A stretch of DNA of 64,000 bases, from positions 448,972-512,971 of the forward strand of contig NZ_CP100416.1 in NCBI RefSeq assembly GCF_026017845.1. The letters are read 5' to 3'. The notes under the pieces were generated by a model. It ran no database searches. It was given only the letters and a program-made list of their open reading frames with translations, and was not told the DNA's origin. Both the position numbers and the translations under genes were made by a program. The DNA is from Amycolatopsis mediterranei (GTDB lineage: Bacteria > Actinomycetota > Actinomycetes > Mycobacteriales > Pseudonocardiaceae). Below, piece by piece: positions 44,546 through 52,806 of the stretch; the first letter of the stretch is position 1; each line of letters starts with the position of its first letter.

Positions 44546-45730
44546 TCAGCCGGTCGGACGCGGCTCGAGCCGGGCCTTCACCGCCGCCCGGTCGACCTTG
44601 CCCGGCCCGCGCAGCGGCAGCTCGGCGCCGAATTCGATGCGCTTCGGGGTGGCCGCCGCGCCCAGTTCCGCGCGGACGGCGGCGCGCAGGTCGCCGTGCT
44701 CACCCCGCGAGACGACCAGGGCCACCACGGCCTCGCCCCACTCCGGGTCCGGCACCCCGACGACGCAGGCGTCCCGCACCCCGGGCTGGGCGCAAAGACA
44801 CCGCTCGATCGCGTTCGCCGACACCTTCACGCCCCCGGTGTTGATCATGTCGTCGGCCCGGCCGAGGACCTCGATGCGGCCGTCGCCGTGCCGGACCCCG
44901 CGGTCGGACGTCGTGAACCAGCCGTCCGCGAACGACTCCTCCGTCAGGTCCGGCCGGCGCCGGTAGCCGTGCGCGAGGACGTCCCCGGCGATCCGGATCC
45001 GGTCACCGGAGAGGTCGACGCGGACGCCGTCGAGGGGGAAGCCGTCGTAGACGCAGCCGCTGGCCGTCTCGCTCATCCCGTACGCGGGCACGATCCGCAC
45101 CCCGGCGTCGGCGGCGCGCTCCCGCAGGGCGGCCGAGGTCGCCGCCGCGCCGACCACGATGGCGTCGAACGTCTTCGCCGCGGCCAGCCCCGCGCCGCCG
45201 TCGTCGAGCAGCCGAACGAGCTGGGTCGGCACCAGGGCCGTGTACCGCGGGCCGCCCTCCAGCCGGGCCGCCGCGGCCGCGAAGTCGTCCGGGCGGAAGC
45301 CGGTGCCGGTGAGCAGCACCGGGTCCGTCCCGGCCAGCAGCGACCGGACCAGCACCTGGAGCCCGCCGATGTAGTGCGCCGGGGTGGCCAGCAGCCAGTG
45401 CCCCGGCCCGCCGAGCCGGGCGTGCGTCGCCTCGGCGGACGCGGTCAGCGCGCGGGCCGACAGCAGCACGCCCTTGGGCGCGCCCGTCGAACCCGAGGTG
45501 GCGATGACCACGGCGGTGCCCGGTTCGGCGGGCTCGTCCGGCGCCATGGCGTCGCGCAGCGCGGGGTCGGTGAACGGCAGGACCGCCGGGCCGCCGCCCA
45601 GCGCGGCCGCGACGGCCGCCTGCAGCGTCTCGAGCGCTTCGGGCGAGCCGTCGAGGTGGACCGGGAGCAGCTCAGTAGTAATAGGGGACGTCCTTGAAGT
45701 CGGGGTCGCGCTTCTGGAGGAAGGCGTCAC
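44546..45730 (-). CDS. menE: o-Succinylbenzoate-CoA ligase
   Basis: 394 aa adenylate-forming enzyme activating o-succinylbenzoate for MenB. Motifs: VVIATSGSTGAPKGVLLSAR (P-loop), VPAYGMSETASGCVYDGFPL, RADDMINTGGVKVSANAIER and the C-terminal lysine in LPLRGPGKVDRAAVK. It is short, like mycobacterial MenE. The only conventional start codon is ATG 45730, which overlaps menB by 59 nt; a non-standard start near 45670 is possible, since conserved sequence begins only after the menB stop. Confidence 0.9.
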   Translation of the reverse strand: MTPSSRSATPTSRTSPITTELLPVHLDGSPEALETLQAAVAAALGGGPAVLPFTDPALRDAMAPDEPAEPGTAVVIATSGSTGAPKGVLLSARALTASAEATHARLGGPGHWLLATPAHYIGGLQVLVRSLLAGTDPVLLTGTGFRPDDFAAAAARLEGGPRYTALVPTQLVRLLDDGGAGLAAAKTFDAIVVGAAATSAALRERAADAGVRIVPAYGMSETASGCVYDGFPLDGVRVDLSGDRIRIAGDVLAHGYRRRPDLTEESFADGWFTTSDRGVRHGDGRIEVLGRADDMINTGGVKVSANAIERCLCAQPGVRDACVVGVPDPEWGEAVVALVVSRGEHGDLRAAVRAELGAAATPKRIEFGAELPLRGPGKVDRAAVKARLEPRPTG

Positions 45731-46595
45731 GGCCTTCGACGGCCTCGTCCTGCATGTAGGCCAACCGGGTGGTTTCGCCGGCGAACAGCTGCTGGCCGAC
45801 CAGGCCGTCGTCGGTGAGGTTGAACGCGTACTTCAGCATCCGCTGCGCCGTCGGCGACTTGCGGGTGATTTCCCACGCCCAGGTCAGGGCCTCTTTTTCC
45901 AGCTCGGCGTGCGGGACGACGGCGTTGACCGCCCCCATCCGGTGCATCTGCTCGGCGGAGTACTCGCGGCCGAGGAAGAAGATTTCGCGGGCGAACTTCT
46001 GCCCGACCATCTTCGCCAGGTAGGCCGAGCCGTAGCCGCCGTCGAACGAGCCGACGTCGGCGTCGGTCTGCTTGAACTTCGCGTGTTCGGCCGAGGCGAG
46101 CGTGAGATCGCACACCACGTGCAGGGAGTGCCCGCCGCCCGCGGCCCAGCCCGGCACCACCGCGATCACCGGTTTCGGCATGAACCGGATGAGCCGCTGG
46201 CACTCGAGGATGTGCAGCCGGCCGGCCCGCGCGGGGTCCACCGTGTCGGAGGTCTCCCCGCTCGCGTACTGATAGCCGGAGCGTCCGCGAATACGCTGGT
46301 CACCACCGGAGCAGAACGCCCACCCGCCGTCCTTGGGCGACGGGCCGTTCCCGGTGAGCAGGACACAGCCGACGTCGGCGCTCATCCGGGCGTGGTCGAG
46401 GGCCCGGTAGAGCTCGTCGACGGTGTGCGGCCGGAAGGCGTTGCGGACCTCCGGACGGTCGAACGCGATGCGCACCACGCGTTTGCCGCCACGGTTCTCA
46501 GCGGAACGGTGGTAGGTGATGTCGGTGAAGGCGAAACCTTCGACCCCGGTCCACGCGGCGGGGTCGAACAGCTCGGAAACTCGGGCGTCATCCAC
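45672..46595 (-). CDS. menB: 1,4-dihydroxy-2-naphthoyl-CoA synthase
   Basis: About 307 aa crotonase-fold enzyme that cyclises o-succinylbenzoyl-CoA. Blocks include RPEVRNAFRPHTVDELYRAL, the oxyanion-hole segment GGWAFCSGGDQRIRGRSGYQ, and TDADVGSFDGGYGSAYLAKM. GTG 46595 is chosen because TATCCT lies 7 nt upstream (leaderless); ATG 46622 would put that element inside the gene. It diverges from menD, with promoters that must overlap within about 60 bp. It runs into menE on the same strand. Confidence 0.94.
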   Translation of the reverse strand: MDDARVSELFDPAAWTGVEGFAFTDITYHRSAENRGGKRVVRIAFDRPEVRNAFRPHTVDELYRALDHARMSADVGCVLLTGNGPSPKDGGWAFCSGGDQRIRGRSGYQYASGETSDTVDPARAGRLHILECQRLIRFMPKPVIAVVPGWAAGGGHSLHVVCDLTLASAEHAKFKQTDADVGSFDGGYGSAYLAKMVGQKFAREIFFLGREYSAEQMHRMGAVNAVVPHAELEKEALTWAWEITRKSPTAQRMLKYAFNLTDDGLVGQQLFAGETTRLAYMQDEAVEGRDAFLQKRDPDFKDVPYYY

Positions 46596-46652
46596 GTTTG
46601 CGAGGATAGGACCTGTGGACATGACTGATGGCGGCGTACCAGGGGCGTGCCG

Positions 46653-48329
46653 GTGAACCCTTCCACCGCGCAGGCCAGGGTCATCGTCGACGAACTCGTC
46701 CGCAACACCGTTTCGCACGTCGTCCTCTGCCCGGGCTCCCGCAACGCGCCGCTGTCGATCGCGCTGTACGACGCGGCCGCGGCCGGGAAGCTGCGGCTGC
46801 ACGTCCGCATCGACGAGCGCGGGGCCGGCTTCCTCGCCCTCGGCATCGCCGCGCGCACCGGCCGTCCGGTGGCCGTGCTCTGCACGTCCGGCACCGCGGC
46901 CGCGAACTTCCACCCGGCGGTGCTCGAGGCCGACCGGGCCGGTGTCCCGCTGATCGTGATGACCGCCGACCGGCCGCCCGAGCTGCGGGCCGCGGGAGCG
47001 TCGCAGGTCATCGACCAGCACCAGCTCTACGGCGACGCCGTCCGCTACTTCGACGAGCTGGCCGTCGCCGAGCGGCGGGCGGGGCAGAACTCGTACTGGC
47101 GAAGCCAGATCTGCCGGGCCTGGAACGCCGCCTACGGCGAGTGGCGCTGCGGGCCGGTGCACCTGAACATCCCGTTCCGCGAGCCGCTCGTGCCCGATTT
47201 GGACGATGACGGGGAATGGTACGAATCGCTCGACGGCCGGGCCGACGGGTCCCGCTGGACCGAGCTGCCGGACTTCGGCGCGCTGCCGTCGTTCGTGGTG
47301 CCTTCGGCGCGCCACGGCCTGGTGATCGCGTGCGACACCGGCGTCCAGGCGGCCAGCGAGTGGGCCGAGCAGCACGGCTGGCCGGTCGTGTCGGAGACCG
47401 GCGGCCTCGGGCTGTCCGGCGGCACGGCGATCTCGTCCGGGGTGTGGCTGCTGGCCGTCGAGGAGTTCATCAGCAGGCACAAGCCGGAGCAGGTGCTCTG
47501 CCTCGGCCGTCCGACGGTGTTCCGGCAGATCCAGCAGGTGCTCTCGGACGCCGAGGTCGAGGTGCTGCTGGTGCGCCCGGACTCGGACTGGCCGGCGCCC
47601 GCGCACAACGTCCGCCAGGTCGGGCAGTGGTTCGACGAACCGACCAAGCCCGCCGACCCGGAGTGGCTGGCGAGCTGGCGCCGGGCCGACGCGGCGGCCG
47701 CGTCCGCGGTGGCGGCGACGCTGGCCGACGAGCCGTGGCCCAGCGGGCTGCGGGTGGCCACCGAGCTGGTGGACGCGCTGCCCCCGGACTCGCTGCTGGT
47801 GGTGGGCTCGTCCAACCCGACCCGGGACGTCGCACTGGCCGGCCGGCTGCGGCCGGACGTCCTCGTGCACCGCAACCGCGGCGTCGCGGGCATCGACGGC
47901 ACGGTTTCGACGGCCATCGGCGCCGCGTACGTGCACCGCGGCCCGTCGTACGCGCTGCTGGGCGACCTGACGTTCCTGCACGACGCGTCAGGCTTGCTGA
48001 CCGGGCCCGCCGAGCAGCGGCCCGACCTGACGATCGTGGTCCTCAACGACGACGGCGGCGGCATCTTTTCCCTGCTGGAGCAGGGGGCGCCGGAGCATTC
48101 GGCCAGCTTCGAGCGCGTGTTCGGCACGCCGCACGGCGCAGACCTGGGCGCGCTGTGCGCCGGCTACCGCGTCCCGCACGTCGTCGCCGAGACGCTGACC
48201 GAGTTCCAGGCGGCGCTGGCGCCCGCGCCCGGGCTGCGGGTCGTCGAGGTGCGGGTGGACCGGTCGCGGCACCGCGACCTGCACGCCCGCCTGCGGGCGG
48301 CGGTCTCCTCGGCCGTCTCCGCGGTCTGA
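46653..48329 (+). CDS. menD: 2-succinyl-5-enolpyruvyl-6-hydroxy-3-cyclohexene-1-carboxylate synthase
   Basis: 558 aa thiamine-diphosphate enzyme joining isochorismate and 2-oxoglutarate. N-terminal VVLCPGSRNAPLSIALYDAA with IDERGAGFLALGIA (catalytic Glu region), LCTSGTAAANFHPAVLEADR, and the ThDP/Mg motif GDLTFLHDASGLLTG with NDDGGGIFSLLEQG. GTG 46653 gives MNPSTAQARVIVDELVRN, matching the mycobacterial start; GTG 46647 adds two residues. An 11-codon ORF (46621-46656) ends across this start. Confidence 0.95.
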   Translation: MNPSTAQARVIVDELVRNTVSHVVLCPGSRNAPLSIALYDAAAAGKLRLHVRIDERGAGFLALGIAARTGRPVAVLCTSGTAAANFHPAVLEADRAGVPLIVMTADRPPELRAAGASQVIDQHQLYGDAVRYFDELAVAERRAGQNSYWRSQICRAWNAAYGEWRCGPVHLNIPFREPLVPDLDDDGEWYESLDGRADGSRWTELPDFGALPSFVVPSARHGLVIACDTGVQAASEWAEQHGWPVVSETGGLGLSGGTAISSGVWLLAVEEFISRHKPEQVLCLGRPTVFRQIQQVLSDAEVEVLLVRPDSDWPAPAHNVRQVGQWFDEPTKPADPEWLASWRRADAAAASAVAATLADEPWPSGLRVATELVDALPPDSLLVVGSSNPTRDVALAGRLRPDVLVHRNRGVAGIDGTVSTAIGAAYVHRGPSYALLGDLTFLHDASGLLTGPAEQRPDLTIVVLNDDGGGIFSLLEQGAPEHSASFERVFGTPHGADLGALCAGYRVPHVVAETLTEFQAALAPAPGLRVVEVRVDRSRHRDLHARLRAAVSSAVSAV

Positions 48330-48450
48330 CGTCAACCGCTTTCCGGGTACTTTCCCAGCAGGCAAGAAACCTCCCTTCGGCTGTTCCTGGGTGCTCCTTG
48401 GCTGGCTACGTTCGAGCGCGCTGATCCTCACTCCTTTTGGAGGAATTCGA

Positions 48451-49971
48451 ATGCGTGCAAGAACGCGTACCGGTCTCGGTGCGCTCGCGGCCGGCGTCGT
48501 CTCGGTGCTGCTCGCCGGCACCGCGAGCGCGGCGCCCGCCCCCGGCGCCCCCGGCGTCGGCGACCCGTACTACCCGAACGCCGGCAACGGCGGCACCGAC
48601 GTGCTGCACTACGACATCCGGCTGACCTACCAGCCCGCGACCGATCTCCTGTCGGGCACCACGACGCTGCTGCTCACCGCGACGCAGGACCTTTCGCGGT
48701 TCGACCTGGACTTCGCGCTGAAGGCGTCGAGCGTGCGGGTGAACAACCGCCCCGCCCAGTTCGCGAACCAGACGGGCAACGGCGAGCTCGTCGTCACGCC
48801 GGCGCAGCCGCTGCTCAAGGGCCAGACCGCGACCGTCGTGGTCGCCTATGCGGACACCCCGTCGACCGAGACGGTCGACGGCATCAACGCGTGGAAGAAG
48901 GGCTCCTTCGGCGCGCTCGGCATCGACGAGCCGCAGAGTTCGGCGTGGTGGTTCCCGGCCAACGACCACCCGACCGACAAGGCGACCTACGACGTCTCGA
49001 TCGAGGCGCCGGACGACAACGCCGCCATCTCCAACGGCACCCTGGTCCGCAAGACGAAGAGCCGCGCGGGCTGGACCCGCTGGCAGTGGCGGAGCACGAA
49101 GCCGCAGGCGACGTACCTGACGTCGTTCATCGTCGGCAAGTACGAGGTCGTCGAGTCCACGACGCCGGACGGCAAGCCGTTCATCACCGCGTACGGCGCC
49201 GACCTGGGCGACTCGCTGTACGCGGCGAAGGCCAGCGTCGAGCGCACGCCGGAGATCGACGAGTTCCTGGCGACGCAGTTCGGGCCGTACCCGTTCGAGG
49301 CCGAGGGCGGCGTCGTGACCAGCGGCATCGGCTTCTCCCTGGAGAACCAGACCCGGCCGACGTACGGCGTCCGCAACTTCCGCGCGGGCTCGAACACGAC
49401 GCTGATCGCGCACGAGAACGCCCACCAGTGGTTCGGCGACAACGTCTCGCTCGGCCGCTGGAGCGACATCTGGCTGAACGAGGGCTTCGCGTCCTACGCG
49501 GAGTGGCTCTGGTCGGAGCACGAAGGCGAGGGCACGGTCGCGGAGCTGGCGCAGTACACGTACGACTCGAACCCGGCCGACGGCGACCTGTGGAAGCTGG
49601 TCCCGGCCGACCCGGGCGCGGACAACCAGTTCGACAACGCGGTCTACGACCGGGGTGCGCTGACGCTGCAGGCGCTGCGGACGGCCGTCGGCGACGAGGC
49701 GTTCTTCGCCATTTTGCAGACGTGGCAGGCGCAGCGGGGCGGGGCGAACGGGCGGATCCTCGACTTCATCGCGCTGGCGGAGAAGATCTCGGGCAAGCCG
49801 CTGCACGAGCTGTTCCAGACGTGGCTGTACACGGCGGGCAAGCCGGCGGTCGGCCCGAACGGCGCTGCGGCAGTCGCGGCCCGTCTCGCGGCTCCGGCTT
49901 CGGTGAAGCCGCGTTCGTACGACCAGATCCAGGCGAACCACCGGTTCCTCGCCGCCGAACACGCGGGCTGA
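48451..49971 (+). CDS. Secreted M1-family metallopeptidase
   Basis: 506 aa. The signal peptide (about 1-30, GLGALAAGVVSVLLAGTASA) directs export. The zinc site is H321-E-N-A-H325 in IAHENAHQWFGDNVSL with the third ligand E344 in WLNEGFASYAEW, the exact HEXXH-x18-E spacing. The substrate-binding GAMEN loop reads GIGFSLENQT. ATG 48451 follows GGAGGAA; an in-frame extension to 48391 is rejected. It lies after menD with a 121-nt gap and is an independent unit. Probably an extracellular aminopeptidase. Confidence 0.9.
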   Translation: MRARTRTGLGALAAGVVSVLLAGTASAAPAPGAPGVGDPYYPNAGNGGTDVLHYDIRLTYQPATDLLSGTTTLLLTATQDLSRFDLDFALKASSVRVNNRPAQFANQTGNGELVVTPAQPLLKGQTATVVVAYADTPSTETVDGINAWKKGSFGALGIDEPQSSAWWFPANDHPTDKATYDVSIEAPDDNAAISNGTLVRKTKSRAGWTRWQWRSTKPQATYLTSFIVGKYEVVESTTPDGKPFITAYGADLGDSLYAAKASVERTPEIDEFLATQFGPYPFEAEGGVVTSGIGFSLENQTRPTYGVRNFRAGSNTTLIAHENAHQWFGDNVSLGRWSDIWLNEGFASYAEWLWSEHEGEGTVAELAQYTYDSNPADGDLWKLVPADPGADNQFDNAVYDRGALTLQALRTAVGDEAFFAILQTWQAQRGGANGRILDFIALAEKISGKPLHELFQTWLYTAGKPAVGPNGAAAVAARLAAPASVKPRSYDQIQANHRFLAAEHAG

Positions 49972-49993
49972 ACAAGACCGCTACGCTCGCGGC

Positions 49994-50431
49994 GTGAGCA
50001 CGAGAGGTGAGCGGGCGAGGCGCGTCGGGTGGTGGACCATCCTCGGCGTCGCCTCGCTCCTCACGGTGATGTGCGTGTGCCTGCTGTTCGCGGCGATCCG
50101 CAACGACAGCGCGATTTCGGCCCAGCTGGGCACGGCGACGGCCACGGTGGATTCGGTGGCGTTCGACCGCACGATCATCCACTTCGAGACGCCGGACGGG
50201 ATCGTGCACAGCCCGGCGAACGGGGTGCTGTACCCGGACGGGCTGGCGGCCGGGCAGCTGGTGCGGATCGAGTACGACGCGTCCGATCCGGAGCTGGCCC
50301 GGGTGGCCGGTCGGTCGGCGACGCTGACGTTGCTGCCGCTGGGGAGTTTCGTGTTCTTCACTTGGCTGGTGGCCGGCCCGGGGCTTTGGTGGATCCGGCG
50401 GCAGGACAAGCGGGCTGTGGTCTCGGCCTGA
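49994..50431 (+). CDS. DUF3592 membrane protein
   Basis: 145 aa. Two transmembrane helices (TILGVASLLTVMCVCLLFAA; GSFVFFTWLVAGPGLWWIRR) flank an extracytoplasmic beta domain of DUF3592 type (ATVDSVAFDRTIIHFETPDG; YDASDPELARVAG). TACGCT 6 nt before GTG 49994 suggests leaderless expression. Similar to the protein near menD in mycobacteria (Rv0556). Function unknown. Confidence 0.8.
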   Translation: MSTRGERARRVGWWTILGVASLLTVMCVCLLFAAIRNDSAISAQLGTATATVDSVAFDRTIIHFETPDGIVHSPANGVLYPDGLAAGQLVRIEYDASDPELARVAGRSATLTLLPLGSFVFFTWLVAGPGLWWIRRQDKRAVVSA

Positions 50432-50443
50432 GTGGTCCCTGCT

Positions 50444-50553
50444 CCTCGTCCTCGATCGTTCAACACCGGAGAGCCGGCCTCAAGGGCGCCTACGGCTGAG
50501 CTTCGCTCACCCTTGACCCCGGCTCTCCGGTGCTGACTGCGGCTGGGACGAGG
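50444..50553. repeat. 110-nt nested inverted repeat
   Basis: Four collinear stems around one centre: 50444-50451/50546-50553 (8 bp), 50464-50477/50519-50532 (14 bp, perfect), 50480-50486/50510-50516 (7 bp) and 50497-50501/50505-50509 (5 bp, TTC loop). It starts 13 nt after the DUF3592 stop and leads into repeat copy B. It may act as a terminator, a structured RNA or a palindromic element. Confidence 0.8.
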
Positions 50554-50581
50554 GGCGGGGGAGGTGCAGGGCGGGCTGTGT

Positions 50582-50668
50582 GCTTTTGCGGGGTTGAGGC
50601 CCCCGGCCGCCCAGACAGCTCCCCGCCACACCCTGGGGGGCGTGCCCTGTTCCAGTCTATCGGTGGGT
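50582..50668 (+). repeat. Dispersed ~90-nt intergenic repeat, copy B
   Basis: Homologous to 35446-35535. The hairpin here is GGGC-GT-GCCC (50638-50647), so the last base pair is C-G where copy A has A-T, a compensatory change. Two DnaA-box-like 9-mers follow: TGTGGATAG (50699) and TGTGGATAA (50717). Located between convergent genes; no ORF with recognisable features. Confidence 0.7.
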
Positions 50669-50726
50669 CGCTGCACAAATGGGTGATGCGGCGAATCTGT
50701 GGATAGCCGGACATGATGTGGATAAC

Positions 50727-51557
50727 TCAGCCCGCCGTCTCCTGCCACCAGCCCAGCACCTCGTCCGCCACCCCTGGGGCGGCCACCAGCAGGCCGTCCG
50801 TCGGCAGGGCCGTGTCCTCGCCGTGCTTGTCCAGCACCACCGCCCCCGCCTCGATGGCCATCGCCACCGAGCCGGCCACGTCCCACTCGTGGTAGCTGTG
50901 CAGCACCGCCGCCGCCGCGTGGCCCAACGCCACCTGGGCGATCGACAACGCCGCCGAGCCCAGTACCCGGACCCCCGCGTGGGCCGCCGCCGCTCGCTCG
51001 ATGAAGCCGCCCATGCCCGGCCACGGTCCGCTGCGGGCCAGCTCGGTGCACACCAGCGCCCCCGCCGTCACGCAGCGGTCCACCAGCTTGATCGGCTTGC
51101 CGTTCGCGCGGGCGCCGCGGCCGCGCGCCGCGGCGTAGATCTGGGCTCGGTACGGGTCCGCCACCACGCCCACCACCGGGCCCGCCGCGTCCACCAGCGC
51201 CAGGCTGTACGCGCACCACGGCACTCCGGCCACGTAGTTCGCCGTGCCGTCCACCGAGTCGACCACCCAGCGGTATTCCGCGATGTCCGCGCCGTGGTCG
51301 GCGCCGAACTCGTGGCCGACCACCGGGATGCCCGGGAACTCCGCGGTCAGGACGCGCCGCGTGTGGCGCTCCAGAATGCGATCCGTGTCGGTGACCCAGT
51401 CGAACGGCGAGTCCAGCGTCGAAGGGTGGGCGCCGCGGCCGGCGGTCGCGGTGATCACGTCGGTGGCGTCGTTGGCCAGCCGCCCGGCCACTTCGAGCGC
51501 CCTCGACAGCAGGCCGGGCTCGACGGGCCGCGGCGGCCGTGAGGACAAGAGGGTCAT
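50727..51557 (-). CDS. Inositol monophosphatase family protein
   Basis: 276 aa lithium-sensitive-phosphatase fold. Metal-site motifs: WVTDTDRILERHTRRVL, VVGHEFGADHG (Glu), WVVDSVDGTANYVAGVPWCA (DxxDGT; Ser-Val replaces the usual Pro-Ile/Leu) and HEWDVAGSVAMAIEAGAVV (WDxA). It may dephosphorylate inositol-1-phosphate for phosphatidylinositol and mannoside lipids, which fits the mannosyltransferase gene it diverges from, but histidinol-phosphate or another substrate is possible. ATG 51557. Confidence 0.87.
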   Translation of the reverse strand: MTLLSSRPPRPVEPGLLSRALEVAGRLANDATDVITATAGRGAHPSTLDSPFDWVTDTDRILERHTRRVLTAEFPGIPVVGHEFGADHGADIAEYRWVVDSVDGTANYVAGVPWCAYSLALVDAAGPVVGVVADPYRAQIYAAARGRGARANGKPIKLVDRCVTAGALVCTELARSGPWPGMGGFIERAAAAHAGVRVLGSAALSIAQVALGHAAAAVLHSYHEWDVAGSVAMAIEAGAVVLDKHGEDTALPTDGLLVAAPGVADEVLGWWQETAG

Positions 51558-51686
51558 GCCTGCTTAGTCTGGGCCACCCTGGTTTCCAGGACACGACCTT
51601 GAGATGACATGTCGTAGCCGATCTGTTCCGGCAGCGTTGGCTCACACGTCACACCAGCGCCAGGATCGGGTGCGATCGTCCAGGAC

Positions 51687-52805
51687 GTGCGAGTCGCCAT
51701 AGTCACCGAAAGTTTCCTGCCCCAGGTGAACGGCGTGACCAACTCCGTCCTGCGGGTCGTCGAGCACCTGCGCGAACGCGCGCACGACGTGCTGATCATC
51801 GCCCCCGGCCCCGGCCCGGACTCCTACCGCGGTGCCCCGGTGATCCGGATTCCCGCGCTGGACGTCCCCGGGGTCAGCTCCCTGCCGATCGGCCTGCCGA
51901 CGCGCACGGTGCTGAACGCGCTGGCCGCGTTCGGCCCGGACGTCGTGCACCTGGCGTCGCCGTTCGTCGTCGGCGCGCGCGGGCTCGCCGCGGCGAGACG
52001 GCTGCGCGTCCCTTCGATCGCCGTCTACCAGACCGACATCGCCGGGTTCGCCGCCGCGTACGGCTTCGGCATCGGCGCCCGCGCCGCGTGGCGCTGGGTC
52101 CGGCGGCTGCACTCACGCGCCGACCGGACCCTCGCCCCCTCCAGCGACTCCGTCGAGCAGCTGCGGCTCCACGGCGTGCCGCGGGTGCACCGATGGGCGC
52201 GGGGCGTGGACATCGACCGGTTCTCCCCGGCGCACGCCGACCCGGTGCTGCGGGCCGAGCTGGCCCCGGACGGCGAGCTGCTCGTCGGCTTCGTCGGCCG
52301 GCTGGCGCCCGAGAAGGAGGTCGACCGGCTGGCCGCGCTGGCCGCGGTGCCGGGGATCCGCGTGGTCGTCGTCGGCGACGGGCCCGAACTCGAAAACCTC
52401 AGGGAGCAGCTGCCGGACGCCGCTTTCCTCGGCGCGAAGTACGGCAAAGAGCTCTCGAAGGCGTACGCGAGCCTCGACGTCTTCGTCCACACCGGACCGC
52501 ACGAGACATTCTGCCAGGCGGTGCAGGAGGCGATGGCCTCCGGGCTGCCGGTGCTCGCCCCGGACGCGGGCGGCCCGAAGGACCTCGTGCTGCCCGGCCG
52601 CACCGGCTACCTGCTGCCCGCGGACCGCGAGCGGTTCGGCCCGGCGCTCGTCGAGAAGGTCGACGCCCTGCGCGACGCCGCGTTGCGCGCGAGGCTCGGC
52701 GAGAAGGCGCGCAAGGTGGTGCTGGGCCGCACCTGGCCCGCCGTCTGCCACGAGCTGGTCGGGCACTACGAAGCCGTGCGGGGCCGGGCCGCCCGCGCGG
52801 CCTGA
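51687..52805 (+). CDS. mgtA: GT4 alpha-mannosyltransferase (PimB/MgtA type)
   Basis: 372 aa GT-B glycosyltransferase. N-terminal donor/acceptor loop [20 protein letters not shown], nucleotide-binding [20 protein letters not shown], and the E-x7-E motif in [20 protein letters not shown]. It matches Rv0557 (formerly PimB, now MgtA), a GDP-mannose-dependent transferase for glucuronosyl-diacylglycerol or PI lipids, at the cytoplasmic face of the membrane. GTG 51687. The second glycosyltransferase gene begins 1 nt after its stop. Confidence 0.87.
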   Translation: MRVAIVTESFLPQVNGVTNSVLRVVEHLRERAHDVLIIAPGPGPDSYRGAPVIRIPALDVPGVSSLPIGLPTRTVLNALAAFGPDVVHLASPFVVGARGLAAARRLRVPSIAVYQTDIAGFAAAYGFGIGARAAWRWVRRLHSRADRTLAPSSDSVEQLRLHGVPRVHRWARGVDIDRFSPAHADPVLRAELAPDGELLVGFVGRLAPEKEVDRLAALAAVPGIRVVVVGDGPELENLREQLPDAAFLGAKYGKELSKAYASLDVFVHTGPHETFCQAVQEAMASGLPVLAPDAGGPKDLVLPGRTGYLLPADRERFGPALVEKVDALRDAALRARLGEKARKVVLGRTWPAVCHELVGHYEAVRGRAARAA

Positions 52806-52806
52806 C

